Source: JBBTYG01 sp964418085 (GTDB taxonomy: Bacteria; Patescibacteriota; Minisyncoccia; UBA6257; 2-01-FULL-56-20). From it: a DNA stretch of 19,679 nucleotides. The notes below the pieces were generated by a model, which ran no database searches, was not told the DNA's origin, and saw only the letters and a list, made by a program, of their open reading frames with translations. Shown here piece by piece: positions 1 through 5,891 of this stretch (positions are counted from its first letter, which is position 1; each line of letters opens with the position of its first letter). The stretch covers positions 1 to 19,679 of the forward strand of contig CAYQKB010000021.1 in NCBI GenBank assembly GCA_964418085.1, given 5' to 3'. A program made the position numbers and the translations under genes.

Positions 1-340
1 CATGCGGTCGGATTTTTTTGAGCCACGGTATCGGCGTCTCGGATTCGAAAATAAAAACATAGTCCACCGGCTTGAGTGCCGCAATCACCTCCGCGCGTTC
101 CTCTGCGGGAATGACGGGGCGATCTTTTCCTTTGTATGCCCTTACCGATGCATCCGAATTTATTCCGACGATTAAAATATCGCCGTGAGTTTTCGCTTCC
201 ATGAGATTGCGGACATGTCCGACATGAAGCACGTCAAACGTGCCGTTTGTCGTGATGACGGTTTTCCCTGCCGCCCTCGCTCGCTTTGCGATGTTAGTAA
301 CCTCATTCAAGCTTTTTACTTTTTTGTCTTCACGTGCCAT
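1..340 (-). CDS. rfaE2: RfaE2-type heptose 1-phosphate adenylyltransferase, N-terminal part (runs off the window)
   Basis: The 113 visible residues are the N-terminal part of a cytidylyltransferase-like protein; the family is about 160 residues, so roughly the last third lies outside the window. Residues 31-42 read TNGTFDVLHVGH, the family's N-terminal signature with the HxGH nucleotide-binding motif at 39-42. A GINSDASVRAYKG stretch (59-71) and a PVIPAEERAEVIAAL stretch (75-89) follow, both typical of the HldE C-terminal domain. The family transfers AMP from ATP to D-glycero-beta-D-manno-heptose 1-phosphate, giving ADP-heptose in the cytoplasm. The gene is divergent from gmhA and the separate kinase rfaE1, which together would supply its substrate, so the function usually held by one bifunctional HldE is split here. 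The ATG at 340 directly follows a candidate promoter; there is no Shine-Dalgarno. A related cytidylyltransferase with another substrate is less likely. Confidence 0.85.
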   Translation of the reverse strand, partial: MAREDKKVKSLNEVTNIAKRARAAGKTVITTNGTFDVLHVGHVRNLMEAKTHGDILIVGINSDASVRAYKGKDRPVIPAEERAEVIAALKPVDYVFIFESETPIPWLKKIRPH

Positions 341-347
341 ATGTTGA

Positions 348-377
348 ATTGTAAACCCCGTACTACATTTTTTACAA
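348..377 (-). promoter_or_regulatory. Candidate sigma-70-type promoter for rfaE2
   Basis: On the minus strand there is TTGTAA (377-372), an 18-base spacer and TACAAT (353-348). The -10 box matches five of six consensus bases and the -35 box four of six. The -10 box ends only 7 bases before the ATG at 340, so the transcript would be leaderless or nearly so. That would fit the absence of a Shine-Dalgarno. This is pattern matching only. Confidence 0.35.
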
Positions 378-440
378 GCACCCGCCCGCGTTTTAAAATA
401 AATTTGTTTTTCGGAGAATTTTATCTCAAAACGAAGCACG

Positions 441-586
441 CATTTTCTCGAATCATAAGTGCAGGCGAATTAGAAATGTACGAGCGAGTAGAGAGCATGC
501 CGGGCGCCCGGGAGCTTCGACCAGGGCGGCATGTTCTCGTTGTGAGTGAGTTACATTTCTGGAGACGTAACGGGTTCGAGAAAATG
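441..586. repeat. Long imperfect inverted repeat (146-bp hairpin) between rfaE2 and gmhA
   Basis: Three nested pairs of arms share one centre. 441-454 pairs with 573-586 (CATTTTCTCGAA against TTCGAGAAAATG, then a G-U and a C-G pair). 470-480 pairs with 552-562 (AGAAATGTA against TACATTTCT). 491-502 pairs with 527-538, with one G-U pair. The apex contains a perfect 12-bp palindrome, CCGGGCGCCCGG, at 500-511. A small hairpin CGAGTAAACTCG (591-602) follows before gmhA. The rest of the 341-642 spacer shows no convincing gene. The element could be a folded 5' leader of the gmhA transcript, a small non-coding RNA, or a miniature transposon remnant; I could not find a target-site duplication. Confidence 0.6.
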
Positions 587-642
587 GGCGCGAGTAAACT
601 CGACTACCACTCGGAATTGTGATATTTTTACTTCATAAAGCA

Positions 643-1218
643 ATGGAAAGCAGCGATATAATCAAGGCAGCATTTAGCCGGAATTCGGATGTGCTTAAAA
701 AAAGTATTGAGACAATTTTGCCCGATATGCAAAAGGCAGCAGAGCTATTGGCCGATGTCGCAAAAAACGATAAGACGATGTTCGCGTGCGGCAATGGCGG
801 CTCGGCAGCGGATGCGTCGCACCTCGTAGGCGAGTGGCTCTGCCGGTATAAGAGTGAACGGGGTCCGCTTCGCGCGGTTGCTCTCTCTTCCGAAATCTCG
901 GCGGTGACTGCTATCGGGAATGATTACGGGTTTGAAAATATTTTTGCCCGCCAGCTCCAGGCTCTGGGTTCAAAAGGCGATGTTCTTGTCGTCTTCACGA
1001 CGAGCGGCAAGTCGCCGAATGTTTTAAAAGCACTCGAAGGTGCACGCGCGCGTGGCGTTCAGTCCATCATGCTTACGGGGGAGAATGGCATTGTCTTAAA
1101 AGGCAAAGCGGATATTGTAATCGCGGTTCCTTCCACGGAGACGGCGCGCATTCAGGAAATCCACCAAATTATTTTCCATTCGTGGTGCGAATACATTGAC
1201 GCGGCTCTCGCGAAATAA
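643..1218 (+). CDS. gmhA: GmhA, sedoheptulose 7-phosphate isomerase
   Basis: This is a single SIS-domain phosphosugar isomerase that converts sedoheptulose 7-phosphate to D-glycero-D-manno-heptose 7-phosphate, the first step of nucleotide-heptose synthesis. From the ATG at 643 it has 191 residues, against 192 in E. coli GmhA. CGNGGSAADASH lies at 49-60 and TTSGKS at 119-124. H60, E64, Q171 and H179 line up, shifted by one, with the E. coli metal and catalytic residues H61, E65, Q172 and H180. I prefer this ATG to the in-frame GTG at 619, which would add eight residues not typical of the family; neither start has a clear Shine-Dalgarno. It is the first gene of an operon: rfaE1 begins 15 bases after its stop. 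Confidence 0.93.
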   Translation: MESSDIIKAAFSRNSDVLKKSIETILPDMQKAAELLADVAKNDKTMFACGNGGSAADASHLVGEWLCRYKSERGPLRAVALSSEISAVTAIGNDYGFENIFARQLQALGSKGDVLVVFTTSGKSPNVLKALEGARARGVQSIMLTGENGIVLKGKADIVIAVPSTETARIQEIHQIIFHSWCEYIDAALAK

Positions 1219-1233
1219 AAAATAATAATTCCG

Positions 1234-2202
1234 ATGGCGAATCTGAAACAATTCATAAATAATTTCAAAGGAAAAAAAGTGCTGGTTTACGGCGATGTGA
1301 TGCTTGATCTCTATATTCGCGGCGACGTCGAGCGGATTTCCCCCGAAGCGCCGGTGCCGGTGATCATCGAGCGGTCGCGGGAATATCTTTTGGGCGGCGC
1401 GGGGAATGTTGCCGCGAACATTGCGTCACTCGGCGGTGCGGTAACGCTTGTCGGGGTTGTCGGCGATGACGAAGAAGGAAAAATCGCGCGCGATGTATGC
1501 AAAAAGTTTGGTATTGATGCGCGCTTCGTGTCGGAAGAAAATCGTCCGACGGCGGTCAAGGCTCGCGCGGTGGCGAAACGGCATCAGCTTTTGCGAATTG
1601 ATCGCGAAAAATCCGGATATATTTCAAAAGCAACGGAAAATAAGATAGAAACACTGTTAAAAAGTCTCAAAGATTTTGATGCGGTAGTTATTTCGGACTA
1701 TACAAAAGGGTCTGTGGTGCCCTCGACAGTCTCGTTTATAAAAAAGCATTTCGGCGCGAAAAAAGTGATCGCAGGCATCAAGCCGGCGGGCGTGGCACTC
1801 TTTGAAGACGTAGAAATGGTGGTTTTGAATCTCAAAGAAGGGCACGCTGTCACTGGCATTCATGGCGATATGGATGCCGCCGCCGCGGATGCCGTCTTGA
1901 AATTGTCTGACATGCTCAAGTCGTCCGTTGTGCTCACGCGCGGCGAATATGGAATGACAGCCTTTGATAAAAAGCATGGAAAAGTTTCCCATATTCCCAC
2001 CCGCGCGGTTCAGGTATACGATGTCACGGGTGCGGGGGACACGGTGCTTGCGGTGCTCGCGCTTATGCTTGTCTCCGGCGCATCACTTTCCGAGGCTGCC
2101 GAGGTTGCAAATCATGCTGCTGGAGTAGTGGTTGGCATCGAAGGCACGGCAACCCTTATGGGAAAAGATCTCGAGGCAGTAATGGAGGATCGCGAAAACT
2201 AA
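1234..2202 (+). CDS. rfaE1: RfaE1, D-glycero-beta-D-manno-heptose 7-phosphate kinase
   Basis: This is a 322-residue PfkB/ribokinase-family protein matching the N-terminal kinase half of HldE. Diagnostic segments are ERISPEAPVPV at 33-43, GGAGNVAANIASLGG at 54-68, SDYTKG at 154-159 and the ATP-site TGAGDT at 265-270, with D269 as the expected catalytic base. It would phosphorylate heptose 7-phosphate at C1 to give the 1,7-bisphosphate. There is no fused adenylyltransferase domain; that activity is on the divergent partial gene at the window start. The usual DPK-type motif reads GIKPAG (181-186), a small deviation. A GmhB phosphatase, needed before adenylylation, is not in the window. The gene is 15 bases after gmhA and 4 bases before the next gene. 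Confidence 0.92.
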   Translation: MANLKQFINNFKGKKVLVYGDVMLDLYIRGDVERISPEAPVPVIIERSREYLLGGAGNVAANIASLGGAVTLVGVVGDDEEGKIARDVCKKFGIDARFVSEENRPTAVKARAVAKRHQLLRIDREKSGYISKATENKIETLLKSLKDFDAVVISDYTKGSVVPSTVSFIKKHFGAKKVIAGIKPAGVALFEDVEMVVLNLKEGHAVTGIHGDMDAAAADAVLKLSDMLKSSVVLTRGEYGMTAFDKKHGKVSHIPTRAVQVYDVTGAGDTVLAVLALMLVSGASLSEAAEVANHAAGVVVGIEGTATLMGKDLEAVMEDREN

Positions 2203-2206
2203 TACA

Positions 2207-4591
2207 ATGAAAAAAGCAGTTTCGTATTTAAAGTTTCTCGTTAAAACGAGGATAGTAAGTCCGCTTCGAGCGCTTTTTGTTTCTATGTTTGGCGGACGCG
2301 TGAATACCCCCGGCTGGGACGATAGAATGCTTATTATCAATCTTGAGGCGCTCGGCGACCTCGTCGTTTTCACATCGGTCCTAAAACATTTCAAAAAGCG
2401 TTTCCCCGATAAAAAAATATATCTTGTCATAAAAAAAGGCTTTGGCATCGAGGAAATTTTTAAAGGATTATACGTGGACGAAGTCATCACGCTCGATTAC
2501 AGGAAATTTTCCGTAAATCCGCTCTATGGCGCAAAATTTATCGGCCATCTGCGGAACATCGGATTTAAAAAAGTTATTAACCACGATTGGAGCGCCGCGG
2601 AAATCAACGGGAAATATATTGCGACCGGCGTCGGTGCGGATGAAGTCATCGGCTATGAAGGGTTAGGAATAGAGTTCACGCGGCCGTTTGATATTCAGCA
2701 GGTGAAAAATATGCGCGTAGTGCTCCGCAAGCTCAACCCGCGCTACACAAAAATAATTCCCTCGATAGACGCGATGCGAGGCAATGCGAAAGAAATCCCG
2801 AGCGCGCTCCGGCACTATATAGCGATCTATGAAGAAGCGACGGGATTCCATGAAAAAGATTATTCGACCACGCTTCCCACTTCTCGAGTGATGCCGGAAG
2901 GGATGGACGCAGTGAGCCGATTTGGCCTCACCGGCAAGCGGTACGGGATTCTTGGGGTTAACGCGAGCGTTGCGTACAAGCGCTGGCCACTCGAAGAATT
3001 TGCGAAAGTCGCGCAGTTTTTTGCCAGGCACGATCTCGATATTGTGCTCGCTGGCGCTCCGAAAGAAGTTGAGCTCGCCCGGCATTTTGAGAGTATCGCG
3101 GGGACAAAGCTTGTGAACGCGGTCGGCAAGACATCCATCCACGATCTCATTCAGCTCGTGGAGTCCGCGGCATACGTTGTTACAAACGACTCGTCCATCG
3201 TTCACTTTGCGGTGGCGCTCAAAGTTCCGTCGGTCTGCATCACGGGCGGCGGACAGTTTGGTATGTTTTCGAATTATGGTGACGAAAATCTCAATCGGTG
3301 GGTATATAGGGAAACAAATTGTTTCGGCGACAATTGGCTATGCGGTCGCGACGCGCTCCCGGGGAATCCGTCTCCATGTATCGCCGCAATTAAAGCAGAA
3401 GATGTTTTGGACGAACTCGAAACCCTTTTTGATTTCGTTTCGAAAAATAAAAAAGCGCACGTTGAAGGAAAAGGAGAGTTTCGGCTTGGCGCGGATGTTT
3501 CTCTTATAACACCAAAAGAAAAAAATACTCTCAAAATTGTGTACGCGGGAGTACAGGCGGAAAATTATAATCCTGGCCGTATGCCGAGCTTCGAGTACTC
3601 CAATTTTTTCCTTACGCTCAAAAATATGAAAGGTGTGTCGGTAGTAGAGTGCCCGTATGATCCGATTATCGGAATGGGAAAGTGGAAATGGAATGAAAAG
3701 CTCGTGGAACTGGTTCGGAATGAAAAGCCGGATTTATTCTTCGCGTTTATGTTTTCGGATGAACTCGATGCCGGAACGCTCGACGAGATAAAAAATCTAA
3801 CCACGAGCGTAGCATGGTTTGCGGACGATCATTGGCGGCTCTGGAATTATTCGCGGCACTATGCGCCGCATTTTACTCACGCTGTTACCACGTGGTCGCG
3901 TGCCCCGGAAATATATAAAAATTGTGGAGTTGCGAATGTCCTCCGTTCGCAGTGGGCGGCAAATGTCCGCGAATGGAAGCCGATCGGGGCAAAGCACGAC
4001 ATAGACGTTAGCTTTGTCGGTCAATACAATCCCTCGCGCGCAGAAATTATAAGAAAGCTGCGCGAGGCGGGAATTAATGTTTATGTCCGGGGCTGGGGAT
4101 GGCCCGAAGGGCGGGCGAACCACGAAGAGATCCTCGATATTTTTTCCCGAAGCAAAATAATCTTGAATATCAGCGATCCTCCATCGCGGTTTAGTACCAA
4201 GTCTTTGGCGCGGCTATTTCTCCGCCGCTCGCAGGGGTCGCTTCGCATTAACTTAAATCTCATAGAAAATTTCCGCTCATGGCAGCACATGGGGATCGCA
4301 CAGATAAAAGCACGCCCGTTTGAAGTGCTCGCGTGCAAAGCGTTCGTCCTCTCATCCCGCGCCGACGACATCGAAACATATTACGAAGATAAAAAAGAAA
4401 TTGTGTATTACGATGGAATTGATGATTTGATAGAAAAGATTAAAGAATATCTTCCACGGGAAAAGGAACGTGGGGAAATTGCCAATGCCGGCTACGCCCG
4501 CACGCTTCGCGAGAACACATATGAAAAACGATTCACTGAATTATTCAAGGTCATAAATCTTAAGTTGCCAGTTGATAGTCATAAGTTGTAA
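2207..4591 (+). CDS. Two-domain glycosyltransferase: GT9 heptosyltransferase fused to a CgeB-like glycosyltransferase
   Basis: The protein has 794 residues. Residues about 41-410 match the GT9 ADP-heptose:LPS heptosyltransferase family: GDLVVFTSVLKHFKKRFP (50-67) near the start of the fold, and VTNDSSIVHFAVALKVPSV (325-343), the C-terminal sugar-nucleotide site. Residues about 443-790 resemble CgeB-like glycosyltransferases (Glyco_trans_1_2), with WFADDH at 537-542, a DVSFVGQYN segment near 600-608, and QIKARPFEVLACKAFVL at 699-715. Single-domain GT9 enzymes are about 350 residues, so this is a true fusion. Placed directly after gmhA-rfaE1, the GT9 half most likely uses ADP-heptose; the second donor is unknown. 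The last dozen residues are encoded by a heptamer repeat array that also supplies the stop codon, so the C-terminal tail is probably not conserved. Confidence 0.88.
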   Translation: MKKAVSYLKFLVKTRIVSPLRALFVSMFGGRVNTPGWDDRMLIINLEALGDLVVFTSVLKHFKKRFPDKKIYLVIKKGFGIEEIFKGLYVDEVITLDYRKFSVNPLYGAKFIGHLRNIGFKKVINHDWSAAEINGKYIATGVGADEVIGYEGLGIEFTRPFDIQQVKNMRVVLRKLNPRYTKIIPSIDAMRGNAKEIPSALRHYIAIYEEATGFHEKDYSTTLPTSRVMPEGMDAVSRFGLTGKRYGILGVNASVAYKRWPLEEFAKVAQFFARHDLDIVLAGAPKEVELARHFESIAGTKLVNAVGKTSIHDLIQLVESAAYVVTNDSSIVHFAVALKVPSVCITGGGQFGMFSNYGDENLNRWVYRETNCFGDNWLCGRDALPGNPSPCIAAIKAEDVLDELETLFDFVSKNKKAHVEGKGEFRLGADVSLITPKEKNTLKIVYAGVQAENYNPGRMPSFEYSNFFLTLKNMKGVSVVECPYDPIIGMGKWKWNEKLVELVRNEKPDLFFAFMFSDELDAGTLDEIKNLTTSVAWFADDHWRLWNYSRHYAPHFTHAVTTWSRAPEIYKNCGVANVLRSQWAANVREWKPIGAKHDIDVSFVGQYNPSRAEIIRKLREAGINVYVRGWGWPEGRANHEEILDIFSRSKIILNISDPPSRFSTKSLARLFLRRSQGSLRINLNLIENFRSWQHMGIAQIKARPFEVLACKAFVLSSRADDIETYYEDKKEIVYYDGIDDLIEKIKEYLPREKERGEIANAGYARTLRENTYEKRFTELFKVINLKLPVDSHKL

Positions 4592-4610
4592 GTTATTAGT
4601 CATAAGTCCC
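4562..4610. repeat. Degenerate tandem heptamer array (7 x 7 bp) across a gene end
   Basis: The 49 bases split evenly into AAGTTGC, CAGTTGA, TAGTCAT, AAGTTGT, AAGTTAT, TAGTCAT and AAGTCCC. TAGTCATAAGT occurs twice, exactly 21 bases (three units) apart. The array may begin two weaker units earlier (4548-4561). It encodes the last residues and stop codon of the upstream glycosyltransferase and fills the gap up to the next start codon. Confidence 0.7.
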
Positions 4611-4611
4611 C

Positions 4612-5562
4612 ATGTCCAATAAACTTGTCTCCATCATCATTCCGGCCTACAACGCCGAAAAATATATAAAGGAAGCGGTGGATTCCGCCCTTGCGCAGAC
4701 ATATCCAAGCGTCGAGGTGATTGTTGTCGACGACGGCTCAACGGACGGAACGAAAAAAGTTCTCGAGCCATATATTGCCGCGCAAAAAATCGTGTACGTG
4801 CATCAAAGCAATGGCGGCCTCGCCGCTTCACGGAACGCTGGTATAAAAGCCGCAAAAGGGGAGTTCATCGCATTCCTCGATGCCGATGATATGTTTCTTC
4901 CGGAGAAAGTCGGGAGCCAGATGAAAGCACTCGAAGTGCATCCCGATTTCGGCGTCTGCTATTCCGACCTTAATCATTTTAATGACCCGGTAGCGGGCGA
5001 AAAGCCGAGTGAGTTTTTTCATCACCGCTATAGCTATCCATCCGGCGATATTTTTGCGGAGCTTCTCACGCGCCAGTTTATAAATCCGCTCACCGTGATG
5101 GTGCGCAGAGAAGTATGCGAAAAATACGGCGTGTTTGATGAGGAGCTGCGTCGTTCAGAAGATTGGGACCTATGGCTCCGCTGGTCGCACGCCGGTGTGA
5201 AATTTTTGTATCTCGATAAGCCGCTTGCACAGTATCGAGTTCGGAGGGAAGGTAATCTGTCCTCACTCTCTGCCGAGCCGGACATGAAAGAAAAAAACCT
5301 TTTAGTCTTTTCCCGTATTGGAGAAAAATTAAGCAAAGAAGAATGGCAGAAATATGATTTCGAAAACATCCTGCGCCGGTTGCGCGTGAAGCGGGCATTT
5401 GCATATCTTATGGTTGGAGAAAAAGCCAAAGCGCTTGAATATTCGGAGACTTTGCCGCCCGCCACGCGACTTGTAATCAAAGTAATCCCCGCAAAAGTAT
5501 GGCAAAGCACGCTCGACTTCGCCCGCGCCCTAAAGCATCGTCTTTTGCTGAAAAAATTGTAA
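4612..5562 (+). CDS. GT2 family glycosyltransferase
   Basis: A GT-A fold glycosyltransferase of 316 residues with the full family signature: VSIIIPAYNAE near the N-terminus (6-16), VVDDGSTD at 38-45, the metal-binding DADD at 90-93 and the ED catalytic pair in RRSEDWDLW (180-188). It would add one sugar from a nucleotide-sugar donor to a lipid-linked glycan at the inner membrane. It has no clear membrane span; the C-terminal 100 residues are basic and amphipathic. It is the last gene of the gmhA operon and starts 20 bases after the fusion glycosyltransferase, just past the heptamer array. Donor and acceptor cannot be read from the sequence. Confidence 0.9.
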   Translation: MSNKLVSIIIPAYNAEKYIKEAVDSALAQTYPSVEVIVVDDGSTDGTKKVLEPYIAAQKIVYVHQSNGGLAASRNAGIKAAKGEFIAFLDADDMFLPEKVGSQMKALEVHPDFGVCYSDLNHFNDPVAGEKPSEFFHHRYSYPSGDIFAELLTRQFINPLTVMVRREVCEKYGVFDEELRRSEDWDLWLRWSHAGVKFLYLDKPLAQYRVRREGNLSSLSAEPDMKEKNLLVFSRIGEKLSKEEWQKYDFENILRRLRVKRAFAYLMVGEKAKALEYSETLPPATRLVIKVIPAKVWQSTLDFARALKHRLLLKKL

Positions 5563-5571
5563 AAAAAGAGA

Positions 5572-5589
5572 GCGGGAATTTTTTCCCGC
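5572..5589 (-). terminator. Hairpin with U-tract on the minus strand
   Basis: GCGGGAA (5572-5578) pairs perfectly with TTCCCGC (5583-5589) across a four-T loop. Read on the minus strand the stem is followed by CTCTCTTTTTTTAC, a good U-tract; on the plus strand nothing T-rich follows. It therefore suits transcripts coming from the right (helicase side) and would protect the convergent operon. It lies 10 bases past the GT2 stop codon. Confidence 0.55.
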
Positions 5590-5790
5590 CCATCTGACCT
5601 TCGATGACATTGTATCGCGCGCCTTCTTCCCATGTGGTGTGTTGAAGTGCGTCTATTGCTTCATCGCGATCGTATCTAGCAGCTAAAGGAAGGTTCAGAA
5701 TTACCTCCGTAGTTGGTTGTAAATATTTTATTTACTTCAACGTTTTCGTCGCCGAAACGCTCCCATGAAAATAACATTCTTACGATTTTT
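5590..5790 (-). pseudogene. Possible decayed small gene in two frames (unrecognised)
   Basis: The 330-base gap between the convergent GT2 and helicase genes is not simple spacer. On the minus strand one frame from an ATG at 5777 gives 33 residues (starting MLFSWERFGDENVEV) and stops at 5676. A second frame, open upstream to 5731, continues with coding-like sequence: LAARYDRDEAIDALQ then HTTWEEGARYNVIEGQ, over about 5690-5594. Joining them needs one frameshift near 5685-5690. The second frame then runs into the hairpin at 5572-5589. The composition looks protein-like, but I recognise no family and see no Shine-Dalgarno. It may be a gene remnant or chance. Confidence 0.3.
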
Positions 5791-5847
5791 TATCATTTTT
5801 TTAAAATCTAATCACAGTCACGAAATCTTAAAAAACTTTTTTAAAAA

Positions 5848-5876
5848 GAAAGCCGCTCTTGCGAGACGGCTTTTTG
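5848..5876. terminator. Bidirectional terminator after the helicase gene
   Basis: AAAGCCG (5849-5855) pairs with CGGCTTT (5867-5873), and the stem continues as CTC/GAG (5856-5858 with 5863-5865) past one bulged A, closing on a TTGC loop. T-rich sequence follows on both strands (TTTTTGTTTG to the right; TTCTTTTTAA when read leftward). It lies about 20 bases beyond the helicase stop codon and would end helicase transcripts. Confidence 0.8.
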
Positions 5877-5891
5877 TTTGATTGTTTGTGA

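Noticed and set aside
441..602. T-box or known riboswitch in the gmhA leader
   Set aside because: No T-box consensus or other riboswitch core was recognisable; only the long pairing is supported.
185..622. A 145-residue plus-strand open frame at the window start
   Set aside because: It is antisense to the clearly coding rfaE2 and then crosses the hairpin spacer; the composition is not protein-like.
619..642. GTG start for gmhA
   Set aside because: The ATG at 643 gives a length and active-site numbering within one residue of E. coli GmhA.
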